Positions 61,655 to 64,000 of a stretch of DNA of 64,000 bases are shown in pieces. The position numbers and the translations under genes are program-made. The notes beneath the pieces were generated by a model, which saw nothing but the letters and a program-made list of their open reading frames with translations, was not told the origin of the DNA and ran no database searches. Numbering within the stretch: position 1 is the first letter of the stretch; each line of letters begins with the position of its first letter. Source of the DNA: Arenibacterium halophilum (GTDB lineage Bacteria > Pseudomonadota > Alphaproteobacteria > Rhodobacterales > Rhodobacteraceae); assembly GCF_005938225.1 (NCBI RefSeq), contig NZ_VCPC01000004.1, forward strand, positions 416,991 through 480,990, in the 5' to 3' direction.

Positions 61655-62860
61655 ATGCTCCGCGACGCGCTTCTGCTGCACCTTGGCTATAACGCCACGC
61701 TGGTTGCGGTGGGGGCGACACTGCTGGGTATTGCCGCCGGAGCCACCGGCACTTTCCTGTTCCTGCGCAAACGCGCGCTGGTCAGCGATGCGATTTCCCA
61801 CGCGACCCTGCCGGGCGTCTGCCTTGCCTTTATGGCGATGGTGGCGATGGGGTTTGACGGCCGCAATCTGGCCGGGCTGCTGCTGGGCTCGGCCCTGTCG
61901 GCGGGGCTGGGGCTGTTGTGCCTGACATGGCTGGTGCGTCACACCCGCTTGGCCGAGGATGCGGCGATCGGCGCGGTCCTGTCGGTGTTTTTCGGATTCG
62001 GAGTCGTCCTGCTGACGGTGATCCAGACAATGGGATCGGGTCGGCAGGCGGGGCTTGAATCCTTCCTGCTGGGGTCCACCGCCGGAATGCTGCGTGCCGA
62101 TGCGCTGGTGATCGCGGCGGGGGGCGCGCTGACGCTGGCTGCCATCGTCCTGCTGCGCCGCCCCATGATCCTGGTGGCGTTTGACCCGGAATATGCCGCC
62201 ACGCGCGGCGTGCCGGTGGCGCGGGTGGATTTCGCGATCATGGCGCTGGTGATGGCGGTGACGGTCGTGGGGCTGAAGATCGTCGGGCTGATCCTGATCG
62301 TCGCGCTTCTGATCATCCCGCCCGTGGCCGCCCGGTTCTGGAGCGACCGCGCCGAACGCGTTGCCGGGCTGGCGGCCCTGTTCGGGGGGCTGTCGGGGTT
62401 CCTTGGCGCTGCGATCTCGGCGGCCTACCCGGATGTGCCAACCGGGCCGATCATCGTTGTCGTTGCGTTTGCGCTGTTTGCCGTCTCTCTTCTATTGGCG
62501 CCGGGGCGCGGGGTGCTGGCCGCCGTGCTGCGCCACCGCCGGTTTCAGCGCCGGGTGCATCTGCGGCAGGGGCTGCTGGCGCTGGCGCAGGGGCAGCCGA
62601 TCTATGAACGTCTGACGCTGCGCCTGCTGCGGCGCGCCGGGCTGGCCCGCGCAGACGGGGTCGCCACAACCGAAGGCCGTGCCCGCGCCGCCAAGGCGCT
62701 GCGCGACGAAAAACGGTGGGAAATCGTGCGCTCAGACCACGCCCACGAGGCGGCCGCTGCACTATATGACGGGCTGCGCGACATTGAGACAGTCCTGACG
62801 TCGGACCAGATCGCCGACATCGACACCCGCATCGGCGGGCCAAGGGGGGTCACCCCATGA
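61655..62860 (+). CDS. Metal ABC permease with C-terminal DtxR-like region (SitC-like)
   Basis: A 401-residue protein. Residues 1-285 form the ABC-3 permease with about eight membrane helices and the motif LVSDAISHATLPG. Residues 290-401 form a soluble extension (LRQGLLALAQGQPIYERLTLRLLRRAGLARADG and VRSDHAHEAAAALYDGL, read in parts) that resembles the winged-helix and dimerisation parts of DtxR/MntR regulators, as in some TroC-type permeases. It could sense cytoplasmic metal. It overlaps the next permease by ATGA. Confidence 0.9.
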   Translation: MLRDALLLHLGYNATLVAVGATLLGIAAGATGTFLFLRKRALVSDAISHATLPGVCLAFMAMVAMGFDGRNLAGLLLGSALSAGLGLLCLTWLVRHTRLAEDAAIGAVLSVFFGFGVVLLTVIQTMGSGRQAGLESFLLGSTAGMLRADALVIAAGGALTLAAIVLLRRPMILVAFDPEYAATRGVPVARVDFAIMALVMAVTVVGLKIVGLILIVALLIIPPVAARFWSDRAERVAGLAALFGGLSGFLGAAISAAYPDVPTGPIIVVVAFALFAVSLLLAPGRGVLAAVLRHRRFQRRVHLRQGLLALAQGQPIYERLTLRLLRRAGLARADGVATTEGRARAAKALRDEKRWEIVRSDHAHEAAAALYDGLRDIETVLTSDQIADIDTRIGGPRGVTP

Positions 62861-63792
62861 CGGGCGAGGAATTCGTTCCCCTGTCGCTGACGCCGATCCT
62901 GATCGGCAGCTGTGCCGCGGTGGCCTGCGCCCTGCCGGGCAACTTCCTGGTTCTGCGGCGTCAGGCGCTGATCGGCGATGCCATCAGCCATGTGGTTCTG
63001 CCCGGGATCGTCTTTGCCTTCCTCGCGACCGGGGTGATCGCCACCGCCACGATGATGGCCGGCGCCGCGGCCGCCGCCATCCTGGCCGTTGTCCTGATAG
63101 AGGCGATCCGGCGCCTTGGCGGGATCGAGCCGGGCGCAGCCATGGGTGTCGTCTTTACCACCATGTTCGCGGGTGGCGTTCTGATGCTCGAACTCTCCGA
63201 TACTTCGGGCGTGCATCTGGATGTGCAGCACGCGCTGTACGGCAATCTCGAAAGCCTGATCTGGCTGGACGCGCTGGGGTGGGAATCGCTGGTCGATCCG
63301 GTCGCGCTGGCCGGGCTGCCGCCGGAACTGCCGCGCATGGCGCTGACGCTGGTGGTGATGACCGCGTTCCTCTGGCTGTTTTGGCGCCCGCTGAAGATCG
63401 CGACCTTCGACGAGGGCTTCGCCCGCACTATGGGCATTCGGACAACGGCGCTGGGCTTTGGCCTTGTGGTGGCGGCGGCGGTTGCGGCGGTTGCGGCATT
63501 TGACGCGGTCGGATCGATCATCGTGATCGCCATGTTCATCTGCCCGCCCGCAGCCGCGCGCCTGATGACCGACCGGCTCGAGGCCCAGATCGGCTGGAGC
63601 GTTGTCTTCGCCATCGTCTCCGCAGTGCTGGGCTACGTGCTGGCGGGGTACGGTCCGCTGTGGTTGGGCGGGCGGGACTCGGTGAGCGCCGCCGGCATGA
63701 TCGCGACGGTCTCGGGGGTATTGCTGGCCGGGGCGGCGATTTGGGGTCCGTGCCGGACCCGCAGCGGAGCGCCCTCGACCACGACAGTCTAA
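62857..63792 (+). CDS. Manganese/zinc ABC transporter permease (SitD-like)
   Basis: A 311-residue ABC-3 family permease with about eight membrane segments, including LRRQALIGDAISHVVLPGI and the cytoplasmic-loop motif FDEGFARTMGI. It pairs with the preceding permease in the membrane. Its ATG overlaps the stop of that gene. It is the last gene of the operon. Confidence 0.93.
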   Translation: MTGEEFVPLSLTPILIGSCAAVACALPGNFLVLRRQALIGDAISHVVLPGIVFAFLATGVIATATMMAGAAAAAILAVVLIEAIRRLGGIEPGAAMGVVFTTMFAGGVLMLELSDTSGVHLDVQHALYGNLESLIWLDALGWESLVDPVALAGLPPELPRMALTLVVMTAFLWLFWRPLKIATFDEGFARTMGIRTTALGFGLVVAAAVAAVAAFDAVGSIIVIAMFICPPAAARLMTDRLEAQIGWSVVFAIVSAVLGYVLAGYGPLWLGGRDSVSAAGMIATVSGVLLAGAAIWGPCRTRSGAPSTTTV

Positions 63793-64000
63793 ACGGATTC
63801 GGGAGTTCGGTAGGTCAGGCCCGAGTCGCCGGGGGGTCGACTCGCGCCGACTCGGGGCGAGTCGGTGGTTCGCGAAGGCGCGACTCGCCGGGTTCTGGAT
63901 AATCTTGGGGGTAAGCCTGTGTGTAACACAAAATCTGCTATTCCGGTTCCCCAAGTCATGGGTGTGGGAGGCTCGCCAAGGGATGGGTAACGCTAGCATC
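63793..64000. other. Intergenic right edge with a GANTC cluster
   Basis: No gene is visible in these 208 bases. Between 63796 and 63886 there are six GANTC sites (starting at 63796, 63823, 63839, 63849, 63859 and 63882), the target of the alphaproteobacterial methyltransferase CcrM. Two of them form a hairpin, CGACTCG-GGG-CGAGTCG at 63848-63864. From about 63895 the sequence turns less GC-rich, with a small palindrome TGTGTAACACA near 63921-63931. Confidence 0.6.

Overview
The window is a 64 kb piece of a high-GC alphaproteobacterial chromosome, almost certainly from the Rhodobacteraceae (Roseobacter/Rhodobacter group). The evidence is gene content and order: rpoE-chrR divergent from an FAD-oxidoreductase/DUF1365/SDR cluster, purH-lspA-DUF3035-M16-M16, a sitABCD-type manganese transporter behind a Mur-like box, MtaB-DapF beside tRNA-Lys, and frequent ATGA start/stop overlaps.

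Layout. 1-3.3 kb: an A+T-richer HEPN-like gene, then mtaB and dapF. 3.34-11.73 kb: an 8.4 kb integrative mobilizable element in the 3' end of tRNA-Lys, bounded by a 19-bp direct repeat. It carries a tyrosine integrase, an excisionase-like HTH protein, an XRE repressor with a palindromic operator, a type II restriction-modification pair, a ColE1-like mob operon (mobC, relaxase, mbeB, mbeD) and a winged-helix replication-type protein. The relaxase frame has an in-frame amber stop at its midpoint. 11.8-15.5 kb: gentisate-type aromatic degradation genes and HtpX. 15.6-24.1 kb: tRNA-fMet, mutL, rmuC, a large formate dehydrogenase alpha subunit and small metabolic genes. 24.1-28.5 kb: the RpoE-ChrR singlet-oxygen module with divergent sigma-E-like promoters. 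28.5-34.4 kb: an M20 amidohydrolase, a two-component system and a class III aminotransferase. 34.6-43.4 kb: a complete branched-chain-type ABC transporter with an acyl-CoA ligase gene at each end. 43.5-45.3 kb: two VOC genes and a DUF1428 gene divergent from a MarR regulator. 45.3-49.3 kb: a ferric iron permease, a cyclase-FHA fusion and a ferric iron binding protein, with no ATPase gene. 49.5-56.3 kb: rpmJ, tRNA-Val, N-formylglutamate amidohydrolase, purH, lspA, a DUF3035 lipoprotein and two M16 peptidases. 56.3-59.7 kb: a two-domain aldehyde dehydrogenase and deoC. 59.8-63.8 kb: the manganese/zinc ABC transporter, followed by a dense cluster of GANTC sites.

The strongest candidate for something unusual is the tRNA-Lys element. 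It combines a compact integration/regulation module, a restriction-modification system of unrecognised restriction-enzyme type, and a nested mob operon whose relaxase is split by one stop codon. Other notable signals are a 27-bp element placed just upstream of two unrelated start codons, the cyclase-FHA fusion between iron-transport genes, and the GANTC cluster at the right edge.
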